A program made the translations under genes and the position numbers. Below are positions 40,709 through 50,619 of a DNA stretch of 64,000 nt, in pieces (the first letter of the stretch is position 1; each line of letters opens with the position of its first letter). Source of the stretch: DASUPK01 sp963800285 (GTDB taxonomy: Bacteria > Actinomycetota > Thermoleophilia > Solirubrobacterales > 70-9). Under the pieces are notes generated by a model that did not search any database, was not told where the DNA came from, and saw nothing but the letters and a program-made list of their open reading frames with translations. Where the stretch lies: positions 186,001-250,000 of the forward strand of contig CAWDAL010000014.1 of the NCBI GenBank assembly GCA_963800285.1. The letters run 5' to 3'.

Positions 40709-41581
40709 ATGAGCGAGAACTGCTCGATCGATCCCGGCACCACGATGGGGCCCGTGCGCCTCACGGTCACCGACCCCGACCGCGGCCGCGGCTTCTACCG
40801 GGACGCAATCGGGCTTGCGGAGCTCGGCGAGGAGGACGGAGTGATTCGCCTCGGAACGGATGGGAACGGTGGGGGCGCGATCGTGGAGCTGGCGGGAGAT
40901 CCGGACGCGCCGCCGCGGCCGCGCGGCACCAGCGGCCTCTTCCACCTCGCGATCGTGGTGCCGAGCCGCGCCGATCTCGCCCGCGCCCTGCAGCGCGTCG
41001 CCGAGGCGGGCTGGCGCCTGTCGGGCGCCTCCGACCACCTGGTCAGCGAGGCTCTCTACCTGAGCGACCCCGAGGGCAACGGCATCGAGCTCTACCGCGA
41101 CCGCCCGCGCGATCGGTGGCCGGTCCGCGACGGCGTCCTGCAGATGGACACGCTCCCACTCGACCTCGACGGCGTGCTCGGCGAGCTCCGCCGGGAGGAC
41201 GCGGGCACCGGCATGCCGCCCGGTACCCGCATGGGACATGTCCACCTGAACGTCGGCGACCTGGCCGCGGCCGAGGCCTTCTACTCCGGCGCGCTCGGCT
41301 TCGACGTCACCGTTCGCGGCTACCCGGGCGCGCTCTTCGTCTCCGCCGGGGGCTACCACCATCATCTCGGCCTCAACACCTGGACCGGCGAGGGCGCTCC
41401 CCCGCCGCCCCGGGGCAGCCGGGGCCTGAGCCAGTTCGAGGTGCGGCTCCCGGGCTCCGGTCAGTTGGCCGCCGAGGAGGACCGCCTGCGGGAGGCCGGC
41501 TTCGAGCCCGAGCGCGAGGACGGACGGGTCCGAGTCACGGATCCGTCGGGCAACCGGCTCGTGCTCAGTGCCTCAGGCTGA
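40709..41581 (+). CDS. VOC-family protein, catechol 2,3-dioxygenase-like (CatE type)
   Basis: A 290-aa protein with two vicinal-oxygen-chelate modules. Module 1 contains MGPVRLTVTDPDRGRGFYRDAIGL and LFHLAIVVPSRADL...YLSDPEGNGIELYRD. Module 2 has MGHVHLNVGDLAAAEAFYSGALGF, GYHHHLGLNTW and VTDPSGNRLVL. The metal ligands (His in HVHLNV, His in HHHLGL, Glu in NGIELY) are present. Relatives ring-cleave catechols, but many have other roles. The ATG at 40709 is chosen over a start eight codons upstream. Confidence 0.87.
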   Translation: MSENCSIDPGTTMGPVRLTVTDPDRGRGFYRDAIGLAELGEEDGVIRLGTDGNGGGAIVELAGDPDAPPRPRGTSGLFHLAIVVPSRADLARALQRVAEAGWRLSGASDHLVSEALYLSDPEGNGIELYRDRPRDRWPVRDGVLQMDTLPLDLDGVLGELRREDAGTGMPPGTRMGHVHLNVGDLAAAEAFYSGALGFDVTVRGYPGALFVSAGGYHHHLGLNTWTGEGAPPPPRGSRGLSQFEVRLPGSGQLAAEEDRLREAGFEPEREDGRVRVTDPSGNRLVLSASG

Positions 41582-41989
41582 GGGGGCGCGGGCCGACTGG
41601 CCGACCTCGATCAGGTGGCCGTCCGGGTCACGCATGTAGCAACGAATCTCGGCCCCACGATCCTGCGGTGGCGTCAGGAACTCGGCGCCCTTCGCGCCCC
41701 ACTCCTCGTAACAGGCCTGAATGTCGGCGACCCGGATGTTGAGGAAGGCGCTGACCCGGTTGAGGTCGTCCGGGACGTCGAGGACGACCTCGGGCTTGTC
41801 CTCAGTCGGGCCCCCGCCGACGTTGATGATCACCCAGCTGTTGGCGACCTGGAGGATGGTCGGCTCGCCCTCCATCACGACCTCGCCGCCCAGCACATCC
41901 CGGTAGAAGGCCGCCGAGCGCCGCACGTCGGCGCTGACGATGAAGTGCGTCAGCACGAGTCCCTCACTCGGTGCCGGAAAATCGCCCAC
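41573..41989 (-). CDS. VOC-family (glyoxalase-like) protein
   Basis: A 138-aa single-module VOC protein. The first half has LTHFIVSADVRRSAAFYRDVLGGEVV and the second FLNIRVADIQACYEEWGAKGAEFL, ending CYMRDPDGHLIEVGQS with a metal Glu. Substrate unknown; bleomycin-resistance-like or lyase members look alike. The GTG start at 41989 is used. It overlaps the end of the preceding, convergent VOC gene by 9 nt. Confidence 0.87.
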   Translation of the reverse strand: MGDFPAPSEGLVLTHFIVSADVRRSAAFYRDVLGGEVVMEGEPTILQVANSWVIINVGGGPTEDKPEVVLDVPDDLNRVSAFLNIRVADIQACYEEWGAKGAEFLTPPQDRGAEIRCYMRDPDGHLIEVGQSARAPSA

Positions 41990-42009
41990 CGGCGCAGCCT
42001 AGCCGTCCT

Positions 42010-42279
42010 CTATGCCGGCGGCTGCCCTCTGGCGGTTGAGGCTTCCGTTTTCACGCCAAGGGCTGGGAGCATCGTTTGATGCCCGACCCACTCCAAGAGC
42101 TGGTCCGCTGTATGCCGCTGCCAGCTTCGGGCCTGGCGCGACCACGCGTAAAGCCACAACGCAGCTCGCTCCTGCTCGGCCAATCCAGAGATCTCATTGA
42201 TCCGAGTCTCAATTGCGTCAAACGCAACCCGTGAACGGATCAGCCTAATCACGTCGATCCGTGCTTCTACGAGGCCCAT
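42010..42279 (-). CDS. Small alpha-helical hypothetical protein
   Basis: An 89-aa protein, mainly helical: ARIDVIRLIRSRVAFDAIETRI, then SGLAEQERAALWLYAWSRQARSWQRH. The end is less conserved-looking and polar. The start has AAGGAAGGGGGAG 4 nt before the ATG. Short proteins with an ALWLYAWS-type motif are common in actinobacterial genomes and uncharacterised. Slightly lower GC than its neighbours. Confidence 0.65.
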   Translation of the reverse strand: MGLVEARIDVIRLIRSRVAFDAIETRINEISGLAEQERAALWLYAWSRQARSWQRHTADQLLEWVGHQTMLPALGVKTEASTARGQPPA

Positions 42280-42394
42280 AGTCTCCCCCTTCCTTGGTTG
42301 GAGCCATGTGCCGAACCGGTAGCAATACCACCGAAACAACTCAGCTGGAGCCTACGCCGGGTCAGGGGCTCCGCAATATGCGCCGAGAACCCGC

Positions 42395-42790
42395 TCAGCC
42401 TGTCTCAAGCACGAAGAGCTCCACCGCGTAATCCGGCTCCTGGCGATTGGCGCTCAGGAAGGCCTTGACCTTGCGGTGCGTGAGCTCTTCGATCTTCTCG
42501 ACGAAGCGCTCGTGCATGCTGTCCTGCCAGATCTGCCGGGCCTGGCGGACCTCGTACCACTTGCCCGCCTCGAACAGCGCCTGCTCGGCCACCGTGTATC
42601 CCTCACCGAGAATCACCACCACGAGATCCGGCTCGAGGTAGGAGCGGCAGTGGATCGGGCCCTTGCCGTAGTGCTTCTTATAGAGACCGACGATCGCGGT
42701 GGAGATGTCGGCGCGCAAGGTGCCCTGCCCGTCCGGGAGGTGCTCCCGCATCCTCGCTTCGTCCTCCGGATGCAGCTCGCTGCCTCTCAT
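42395..42790 (-). CDS. DUF2294 family protein
   Basis: A protein of about 131 aa. Typical features are LRADISTAIVGLYKKHYGKGPIHCRSYLEPDLVVVILGEGYTVAEQAL and FVEKIEELTHRKVKAFLSANRQEPDYAVELFVLE, covering the whole DUF2294 fold. Members are sometimes named Na+-translocating decarboxylase-like, without evidence. GGAAGGCGG 5 nt before the ATG at 42790 supports that start; an ATG at 42805 is in frame too. Divergent from glnA. Confidence 0.85.
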   Translation of the reverse strand: MRGSELHPEDEARMREHLPDGQGTLRADISTAIVGLYKKHYGKGPIHCRSYLEPDLVVVILGEGYTVAEQALFEAGKWYEVRQARQIWQDSMHERFVEKIEELTHRKVKAFLSANRQEPDYAVELFVLETG

Positions 42791-42950
42791 CTCACCGCCT
42801 TCCATGGCACACATTCTCGGCCATTGGGGAGCGGCGTGGCCTCCGTGCTGGCTACGTATTCGCGACGGGTCCGCCTTCCAGCACCAGAGCTGGTTCGGCC
42901 CAATGAAGATTTGGCGAGAACCCAGCCAATTGGTCGGTAGCCTCTTGAAC

Positions 42951-43019
42951 GGGAAGCCGGACCGAGTACGCGGATCACCATGTTTGGCATGGCCGGACGA
43001 CTTCTTGGGCCGGCTTCCC
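42951..43019 (+). promoter_or_regulatory. Long inverted repeat in the 440-nt gene-free stretch before glnA
   Basis: GGGAAGCCGG (42951-42960) pairs perfectly with CCGGCTTCCC (43010-43019) across 49 nt, and CCATG-TTTGG-CATGG occurs inside the loop. The whole stretch 42791-43233 carries no convincing gene and is less GC-rich than its surroundings. A TTTATA segment at 43115-43120 is a possible -10. This may be a folded leader, an operator region or a remnant; I cannot choose. Confidence 0.4.
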
Positions 43020-43187
43020 CGCTTTCACTGCAAAGCAGCAGCTCGGCGCGCCGGCAGATCACACCTCTGTGCGGTGAGGGGGTCCCTACCACCTGTCGAA
43101 TCGCGTATTGCGATCTTTATACGGGCGGACAATGCCGCGACCCTGCCTGGGCCTCTAATCTCCGCCCTCGTTTCGTGTGATCAACTC

Positions 43188-43207
43188 GGCGCGCCCGGAG
43201 GCGCGCC
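43188..43207 (+). promoter_or_regulatory. GGCGCGCC-CGGA-GGCGCGCC hairpin in the glnA 5' leader
   Basis: An 8-bp GC-only stem with a CGGA tetraloop ends 26 nt before the glnA ATG. The ribosome site GAGGAGG (43216-43222) follows 8 nt later and stays single-stranded. The hairpin may stabilise or gate the mRNA; there is no T tract, so it is not a terminator. Confidence 0.5.
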
Positions 43208-43233
43208 ACGCCTGCGAGGAGGCTGCCCCGACG

Positions 43234-45378
<2,145 letters not shown>

Positions 45379-45400
45379 CGCAGGACGAAAAGCGGCAATG

Positions 45401-45422
45401 AAGGGCCCCGACCGGGGCCCTT
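45401..45422 (+). terminator. Rho-independent terminator after glnA
   Basis: AAGGGCCCC-GACC-GGGGCCCTT: a 9-bp perfect stem with a GACC tetraloop, then TCTGGTTT. It lies 23 nt after the glnA stop. The T tract is short but the stem is strong. It isolates glnA from the following MarR-GNAT gene. Confidence 0.75.
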
Positions 45423-45497
45423 TCTGGTTTCGGAGGATTGAGGCCGCTGTAGCGCGCAAATCCTCCGAAACTCTCACCGGCCGATGGACGGCGTTGA

Positions 45498-45516
45498 TAT
45501 TCTTTGACTCAGTCAA
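45498..45516 (+). promoter_or_regulatory. Core promoter and palindromic operator TTGACT-C-AGTCAA of the MarR-GNAT gene
   Basis: A perfect odd palindrome TTGACT/AGTCAA (45504-45516) ends 3 nt before the ATG at 45520. A TATTCT -10 element occupies 45498-45503, so the start point would fall inside the palindrome and the mRNA would be leaderless or nearly so. MarR proteins often bind such sites next to their own gene; autorepression is inferred. Confidence 0.65.
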
Positions 45517-45519
45517 CGA

Positions 45520-46464
45520 ATGGCGCCCGCTACGAAGCAGACGAAGCTGGACCGTCGCGTGGCCGCCGTTCGCGCCTTCAACCGGCTCTATCCACTGAAG
45601 GTCGGACTGCTTTCCCCCGGCTACCTGCACAGCCCGTTCTCGATCACCGAGGCACGGGTGATTCATGAGATCGCCACGCACCCGGGCACGGAGGTGGTCC
45701 ACCTACGCAGCGAGCTCGGCCTGGACGCCGGCTATCTGAGCCGGATCCTCAACCGCTTCGAGGAAGAGGGGTTGATCAAGCGGGGTCGCTCCACGGCCGA
45801 CCGGAGGCGCCAGCTCGCCGAACTGACCGCCAAGGGGGGCCGTACCTTCGCCAGCCTGGACCGCCGCTCCGGCGCGGAGATCGGCGACGTGCTCCGCGCA
45901 TACTCGGATGAGCAACAGCGCCGGCTCGTCGAGGCGATGGGCTCGATCCGGCGGATCCTCGGCGAGCCGCTGGAGGAGCGGCCGGTCGAAATCCGTGAGA
46001 TCCGTCCCGGCGACCACGGCTGGGTCCTGGAGCGCCACGCGCACCTTTACGACGACGATCTCGGCTGGCCGCCGGAGTTCGAGGCCCTCGTCGCTCGCAT
46101 CGTCGCCGACTACCTCTCCGACCACGACCCGAAGCTGGAGCGGGGCTGGGTGGGGGAGCTCGACGGCGAGCGAGCCGGCGCCGCCTACTGCCTCCGCAAG
46201 TCCGACGACGTCGCTCAGCTGCGGCTGCTGTTCGTGGAGGACTGGGCGCGCGGGCTCGGCGTCGGGCGCAAGCTGGTCGACCGGTGCATCCGCTTCGCCC
46301 GCTCCAAGGGCTACGAGCGCATGGTGCTCTGGACCAACAGCTCGCTGACCAGCGCCCGGCGCATCTACGACGCGGCCGGCTTCACCCAGACGAGCGAGGC
46401 GCCCAACGAGGTCTTCCCGAAGGGAACCGTCGGCCAGGAGCTCTGGCTGGACCTGAGGCCCTAG
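45520..46464 (+). CDS. MarR-family winged helix fused to GNAT acetyltransferase
   Basis: A 314-aa bifunctional protein. Residues 1-145 are a MarR domain: SITEARVIHEIATHP, LGLDAGYLSRILNRFEEEGLIKRGRSTADRRRQLAELT (recognition helix and wing). Residues 155-314 form a GNAT domain: VEIREIRPGDHGWVLERHA, LRLLFVEDWARGLGVGRKLVDRCIRFAR (acetyl-CoA R/Q-x-x-G-x-G/A loop as ARGLGVG) and WTNSSLTSARRIYDAAGFT. The fusion is a known actinobacterial type. The acetylated substrate is unknown. The gene is likely autorepressed through the palindrome upstream. Shares CTAG stop with the next gene. Confidence 0.9.
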   Translation: MAPATKQTKLDRRVAAVRAFNRLYPLKVGLLSPGYLHSPFSITEARVIHEIATHPGTEVVHLRSELGLDAGYLSRILNRFEEEGLIKRGRSTADRRRQLAELTAKGGRTFASLDRRSGAEIGDVLRAYSDEQQRRLVEAMGSIRRILGEPLEERPVEIREIRPGDHGWVLERHAHLYDDDLGWPPEFEALVARIVADYLSDHDPKLERGWVGELDGERAGAAYCLRKSDDVAQLRLLFVEDWARGLGVGRKLVDRCIRFARSKGYERMVLWTNSSLTSARRIYDAAGFTQTSEAPNEVFPKGTVGQELWLDLRP

Positions 46465-47828
46465 AGGGTGACCTGCTCGAACAGCTCGTCGATCGAGGCG
46501 TTCACGCCAACGGCGAGGTCGTCCGAGTCCGGCAGGATCTCGCTGGCGGCGTAGAGGCCGAAGCAGCAGTGGTCGCGGATCGTGGTCATGCCGATCGAGA
46601 GGGCATGCTTGTCGGCGATGGGGACCACGGGGTAGGCCGCCTCGAGCTCCCAACCGCACATGTACATGGGCTCGCGCGGCCCCGGGATGTTCGAGACCGT
46701 CAGGTTGAAGGTTCGCGGGCCGGCGATCCGGCGGCTCACCGCGTGCTGGGCTGTGCGCGGCATGTACTTGAGCATCGCCATCACGGCATCCCCGCCCTCG
46801 GGAAGACCCGACTCCTTTCGCTCGGACATCGCGAGACGAACGTCCTGCAGCCGGCGGACCGGATCGGGCTCGTCGCAGGGCAGGTCGACGAACACGAACG
46901 AGATCCGATTGCCGAGCTCGGTGTCCGGGCCCGCGCTACGCGCATTGACCGGGACCATCGTCTTGAGCGGCACCGGATCGCGATCCCTCTCCATCAGGAA
47001 TTGCCGCACCCCTCCGGCGCTCACGGCCAGCAGGACGTCGTTGACCGAGGCGCCGAACGGCCGCCCAATCCGCTTCAGATCGGCGAGCGGCCGCCGGAAG
47101 AACGCCAGGTGGCGCGCGCCCGTGATCGGCTGATTGACGGGCTCGCGCGGCTCCGAAGGCCGCATGGATTCGGCGAGCGCCTTGCGGGCACGACTCAGCG
47201 GCCCGACCAGCTCCCCGAGACGCCGCGGCGAGCGCGCGAACCGAGCCGGGTACCGCACCAGCGACGCCTCCTCGACGATGAGATCGAGGATGCCGCCGAG
47301 GAGCCGCCGGGCCGGTCCGGGCGGACGCCTCGGCACCCATCGATCGGACTCCTCGGGCGGAGGATCCGGGGTTGCATCGAGAAGGAGCGAGCCCAGCTCG
47401 ACGGCCGCGATGCCGTCGACCATGCAGTGGTGCGCCTTGCCCACGATCCCGATCCGGCCATCCTCGAGGCGCTCGGCGACGTGGATCTGCCAGAGGGGAC
47501 GGTCGCGTCGCAGCTGGGTCGACATGCACGAGTCGACCAGGTCGGGGAAGCGGGTCTGATCCGAGGCGAGGACGTGGCGATCCACGTCGAAGCGGTCGTC
47601 GTCGACCCAGATCGGGGCGTTCACCCCGAAGGGCACCGGCGCGATCCGCTGTCTGTAGCGCGGGGCCCGGCACAGCCTGCCCGCGATGTGGGCCCGCAAA
47701 TCGTCGAATCGCGGTGCTTCGCGGCCCTGCGGCGGCCGGAATGTGGCCGCCCAGCCGACGTGCATGTGCGCACTTGCGTTCTCGACGGCCAGGAACGAGT
47801 CGTCGAGCGCGGATAGCCGTCCGTTCAC
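46461..47828 (-). CDS. Wax ester synthase/diacylglycerol acyltransferase (WS/DGAT) family
   Basis: A 455-aa acyl-CoA-dependent acyltransferase that makes triacylglycerol or wax esters for storage lipid. The catalytic motif is KAHHCMVDGIAAVELGSLL (HHxxxDG). Other landmarks are PLWQIHVAERL, FGASVNDVLLAVSAGG, MVPVNARSAG, FNLTVSNIPGPREPMYMCG and MTTIRDHCCFGLYA. The GTG at 47828 with GGAGG 7 nt upstream gives the expected family start (NGRLSALDDSFLAVEN). Divergent from the GAF-GGDEF gene; the 253-nt gap is discussed as a finding. Confidence 0.92.
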   Translation of the reverse strand: MNGRLSALDDSFLAVENASAHMHVGWAATFRPPQGREAPRFDDLRAHIAGRLCRAPRYRQRIAPVPFGVNAPIWVDDDRFDVDRHVLASDQTRFPDLVDSCMSTQLRRDRPLWQIHVAERLEDGRIGIVGKAHHCMVDGIAAVELGSLLLDATPDPPPEESDRWVPRRPPGPARRLLGGILDLIVEEASLVRYPARFARSPRRLGELVGPLSRARKALAESMRPSEPREPVNQPITGARHLAFFRRPLADLKRIGRPFGASVNDVLLAVSAGGVRQFLMERDRDPVPLKTMVPVNARSAGPDTELGNRISFVFVDLPCDEPDPVRRLQDVRLAMSERKESGLPEGGDAVMAMLKYMPRTAQHAVSRRIAGPRTFNLTVSNIPGPREPMYMCGWELEAAYPVVPIADKHALSIGMTTIRDHCCFGLYAASEILPDSDDLAVGVNASIDELFEQVTL

Positions 47829-48081
47829 GTCCGGCCTCCAATCTCTCGGTAGTTCCCGAAGAGGTTCTGTTACCCGGTCAGCCGGACTCCCTAACCGGCC
47901 CGACCAGCGATCAGCGCTCCGAGCAGGACGAAGAAGTAGCCCAGGCACGCCGGGGCGAGCGCCTTCCATGCTGCACGGAAGCCCACCTGTCGCGACTACC
48001 CCTATTGGGCCACCTCAATCAAGTGTCCAATTGGCTGGGTTGGCTAAATAGTCGGTACCGGCTTGGCCGATTAATTGGTGC

Positions 48082-49068
48082 ATGGACGCACAGGCCGATC
48101 GCCTGCGGGCGATCATCAAGACACAGAGCGAGATCGCGGCGGCGAACCTCGATTCCAGCGAGGTGATGCGGCTGGTGGCTCGGCGCGCCCAGGATCTCAC
48201 GGGCGCGAGGGCCGGCGTCATCGAGGTCCCGGACCGCGAAGAGATGGTCTACACGGTCACCACCGGGGACGCCACCCCCTACCTCGGCATCAGGCTCGAC
48301 CGTGACAGCAGCCTCTCGGGCCTGGCCCTCGACCTCGACCAGGTGCTCCACTGCAACGACACCGAGGTGGATCCCCGAATCGACCGCACCGCCTCCCGCA
48401 GGGTGAAGGCCCGATCGATGATCGCCGTGCCGCTGCGCCACGGCGGCGATGCGTTCGGGGTGCTCAAGGTCTACTCATCGGCGCCCGGGGCGTTCACGTC
48501 GCAGGATGTCGAGACGCTCAGGCTGCTCACCGAGTCGATCTCCGCGCAGATGGCGCATGCCTCCCTGTTCGAGCTGAAGGAGATGGAGAGCAGGACCGAT
48601 GCGCTCACCGGCCTGTTCAATCGCCGTGCGTACGAGGAGCGGCTGTCGATCGAGGCTGCGCGCAGCACCCGCTACCAGCACCCCCTCGCGCTCGCCATCT
48701 TCGACCTCGATGGGTTCAAGGGGGTCAACGACAAGTTCGGACATCCCGCGGGGGACGCGGTGCTCCAGGGGGTCGCCGAGGCGATCGATTCCTCGCGGCT
48801 GACCGACGATGCGTTCCGGATCGGCGGCGATGAGTTCGCGCTGCTGATGCCCGAGACCTGGCTCGAGGGGGCGAAGGTCGCCGCCACGCGCGTCGTCACG
48901 GCGATCGAGGATGCCCAACTCGAAGATGTCACCGTAACCGCGTGCTTCGGGGTCGCATCCCTGTCGAGCGGCGACGCACTCGCTCTGCACGACGCCGCCG
49001 ATCGTGCGCTTCTGGTGGCGAAGCGCCAGGCATCGCCTGACCGGACCGTGCCGGGCCTCGGCCGCTGA
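48082..49068 (+). CDS. GAF-GGDEF diguanylate cyclase
   Basis: A 328-aa soluble signalling protein. A GAF domain (residues 15-165; ARAGVIEVPDREEMVYTVTTGD, ARSMIAVPLRHGGDAFGVLKVY) is joined by a signalling helix to the GGDEF domain (SRTDALTGLFNRRAYEERL, IFDLDGFKGVNDKFGHPAGD, FRIGGDEFALLMPET). The intact GGDEF signature supports cyclase activity. The GAF ligand is unknown. Start ATG at 48082; the sequence just before it is AT-rich and likely holds the promoter. Confidence 0.92.
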   Translation: MDAQADRLRAIIKTQSEIAAANLDSSEVMRLVARRAQDLTGARAGVIEVPDREEMVYTVTTGDATPYLGIRLDRDSSLSGLALDLDQVLHCNDTEVDPRIDRTASRRVKARSMIAVPLRHGGDAFGVLKVYSSAPGAFTSQDVETLRLLTESISAQMAHASLFELKEMESRTDALTGLFNRRAYEERLSIEAARSTRYQHPLALAIFDLDGFKGVNDKFGHPAGDAVLQGVAEAIDSSRLTDDAFRIGGDEFALLMPETWLEGAKVAATRVVTAIEDAQLEDVTVTACFGVASLSSGDALALHDAADRALLVAKRQASPDRTVPGLGR

Positions 49069-49081
49069 ATATGCTCCGGCA

Positions 49082-50143
49082 ATCGACTTCCAGGTCCGTA
49101 AAGACGATCTGCACGAGACGCGCTTCGCCGAGGACGAGAAGCCGGAGCTCGAGGACGGCCAGGTCCTGCTCGGCGTCGACAGCTTCGGCCTCACCACCAA
49201 CAACATCACCTACGCCGTGATGGGCGAGGCGATGAACTACTGGGACTTCTTCCCCGCCGAGGACGGCTGGGCGCACATGCCGGTCTGGGGCTTCGCCGAC
49301 GTCGTCGAGTCCAGGGCCGAGGGCGTGCCGGAGGGGACGCGCGTCTACGGCTACCTGCCGCCGGCGAGCCATCTGGTCGTCCGGCCGGCTCGGGCCAGCA
49401 GCACGGACTTCGTCGACGCCTCACCCCATCGCGTGGGCCTCCCCGCCGCCTACAACCGCTACCAGCGCACCGACGGCAACGACATGTACGAGAAGGAGAA
49501 CGAGGACTACGAGATCCTCCTCTGGCCGCTCTACTTCACCTCGTTCCTGATCGACGACTTTCTAGGCGAGGAGGACATGTTCGGCGCGAAGCTCGCGGTG
49601 CTCTCCTCGGCGTCCAGCAGGACGACCTCGGCGCTCGCCCACCTGCTGAGCAAGCGCGATGGGATCGAGGTGGTCGGCCTGACCTCGCCCCGGAACGTCG
49701 AGTTCACCGAGTCACTGGGCGTCTACGACCGGGTCGTCCCCTATGAGGAGCTCGACTCGATCAACCGCGACCCGGCCATCTACGTCGACGTCGCCGGCGA
49801 TTCCAAGGTGCGCAGCGCCGTCCACGGCCACTGGGGAGACGATCTGCGGCACGACGCCGCCGTCGGGATCACCCACAAGGGCGACCTCGGCGGCTCGGAG
49901 GAGCTCGCCGGCCCGGCTCCGACCTTCTTCTTCGCGCCCACCCGCCTGCAGAAGCGAACCGAGGACTGGGGCGCCGAGGGGCTGAACCAGCGCCTCGCCG
50001 ACGCCTGGCGACCCTACGTCGACTGGGTGCGCGGCTGGCTCCGGGTCGAGCACGGCTCCGGACCCGAGGACGTCGAGCGCGTCTATCGAGAGGTGCTCGA
50101 CGGCAAGTCCGACCCCGCGGTCGGTCACGTACTCTCGCCGTAG
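49082..50143 (+). CDS. DUF2855 family protein
   Basis: A protein of about 353 aa matching DUF2855: DFQVRKDDLHETRFAE, VLLGVDSFGLTTNNITYAVMGEAMNYWDFFPAED, WGFADVVESR and LYFTSFLIDDFLGEEDMFGA, LSSASSRTTSALAHLL. The fold resembles quinone-oxidoreductase-like (MDR) proteins, although no NAD motif GxGxxG is intact. The start is unresolved: homology-like sequence begins at ATC 49082 and no ATG, GTG or TTG fits nearby. The gene begins 13 nt after the GAF-GGDEF stop. Confidence 0.78.
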   Translation: MDFQVRKDDLHETRFAEDEKPELEDGQVLLGVDSFGLTTNNITYAVMGEAMNYWDFFPAEDGWAHMPVWGFADVVESRAEGVPEGTRVYGYLPPASHLVVRPARASSTDFVDASPHRVGLPAAYNRYQRTDGNDMYEKENEDYEILLWPLYFTSFLIDDFLGEEDMFGAKLAVLSSASSRTTSALAHLLSKRDGIEVVGLTSPRNVEFTESLGVYDRVVPYEELDSINRDPAIYVDVAGDSKVRSAVHGHWGDDLRHDAAVGITHKGDLGGSEELAGPAPTFFFAPTRLQKRTEDWGAEGLNQRLADAWRPYVDWVRGWLRVEHGSGPEDVERVYREVLDGKSDPAVGHVLSP

Positions 50144-50619
50144 TGCCGTTTCTCATCGCGCTCGCCCTGGTTCTGGTGGGCGGCCACCAGGGGAAGCCCG
50201 CCCTCGCTCCCGCCTGCGCGCACAGTGCGAGGACGGCCTTCCGGGCGACCGCGGCGGAACCGTTTCGCGCCTCGAACGGCGCCGACGCCTGCCGCCTCCG
50301 GGGTGAGGACCGCGAGGCGATCGTCCTCCTCGACAGCGCCCCGCAGTCGTACACCCGGATGGAGCGAGAGCAGGTCGAGTTCTGGCAGAACGTTGAGTGG
50401 TCCCACAAGTCGGCCCGCGCCGCGCCGCGCCCGGTCACGAGCCTGGGACTGGGCGGCTACTGGTTCCCGTTGCAGAGCCGCCTGCTCACCACCGACGGCG
50501 TCCGCCTGGTCACGGTCAAGGTGCGGGCGCCGTCGATCGGGCCGTCGGAGCGGAAGGATGTCGCCCTCCGCCTGGCCCGGATCTACCTGGGACCGCCACA
50601 CAAGCCGCCGGGTTACTAG
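50143..50619 (+). CDS. Exported hypothetical protein
   Basis: A 158-aa protein. The N-terminal hydrophobic stretch (PFLIALALVLVGGHQG) may be a signal peptide. The mature part is Ala/Arg-rich with Cys pairs (PACAHSART, ADACRLRGEDRE) and ends VALRLARIYLGPPHKPPG. No known family. The GTG start overlaps the DUF2855 stop by 1 nt (TAGTG). The stop shares CTAG with the convergent antiporter gene. Confidence 0.6.
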   Translation: MPFLIALALVLVGGHQGKPALAPACAHSARTAFRATAAEPFRASNGADACRLRGEDREAIVLLDSAPQSYTRMEREQVEFWQNVEWSHKSARAAPRPVTSLGLGGYWFPLQSRLLTTDGVRLVTVKVRAPSIGPSERKDVALRLARIYLGPPHKPPGY

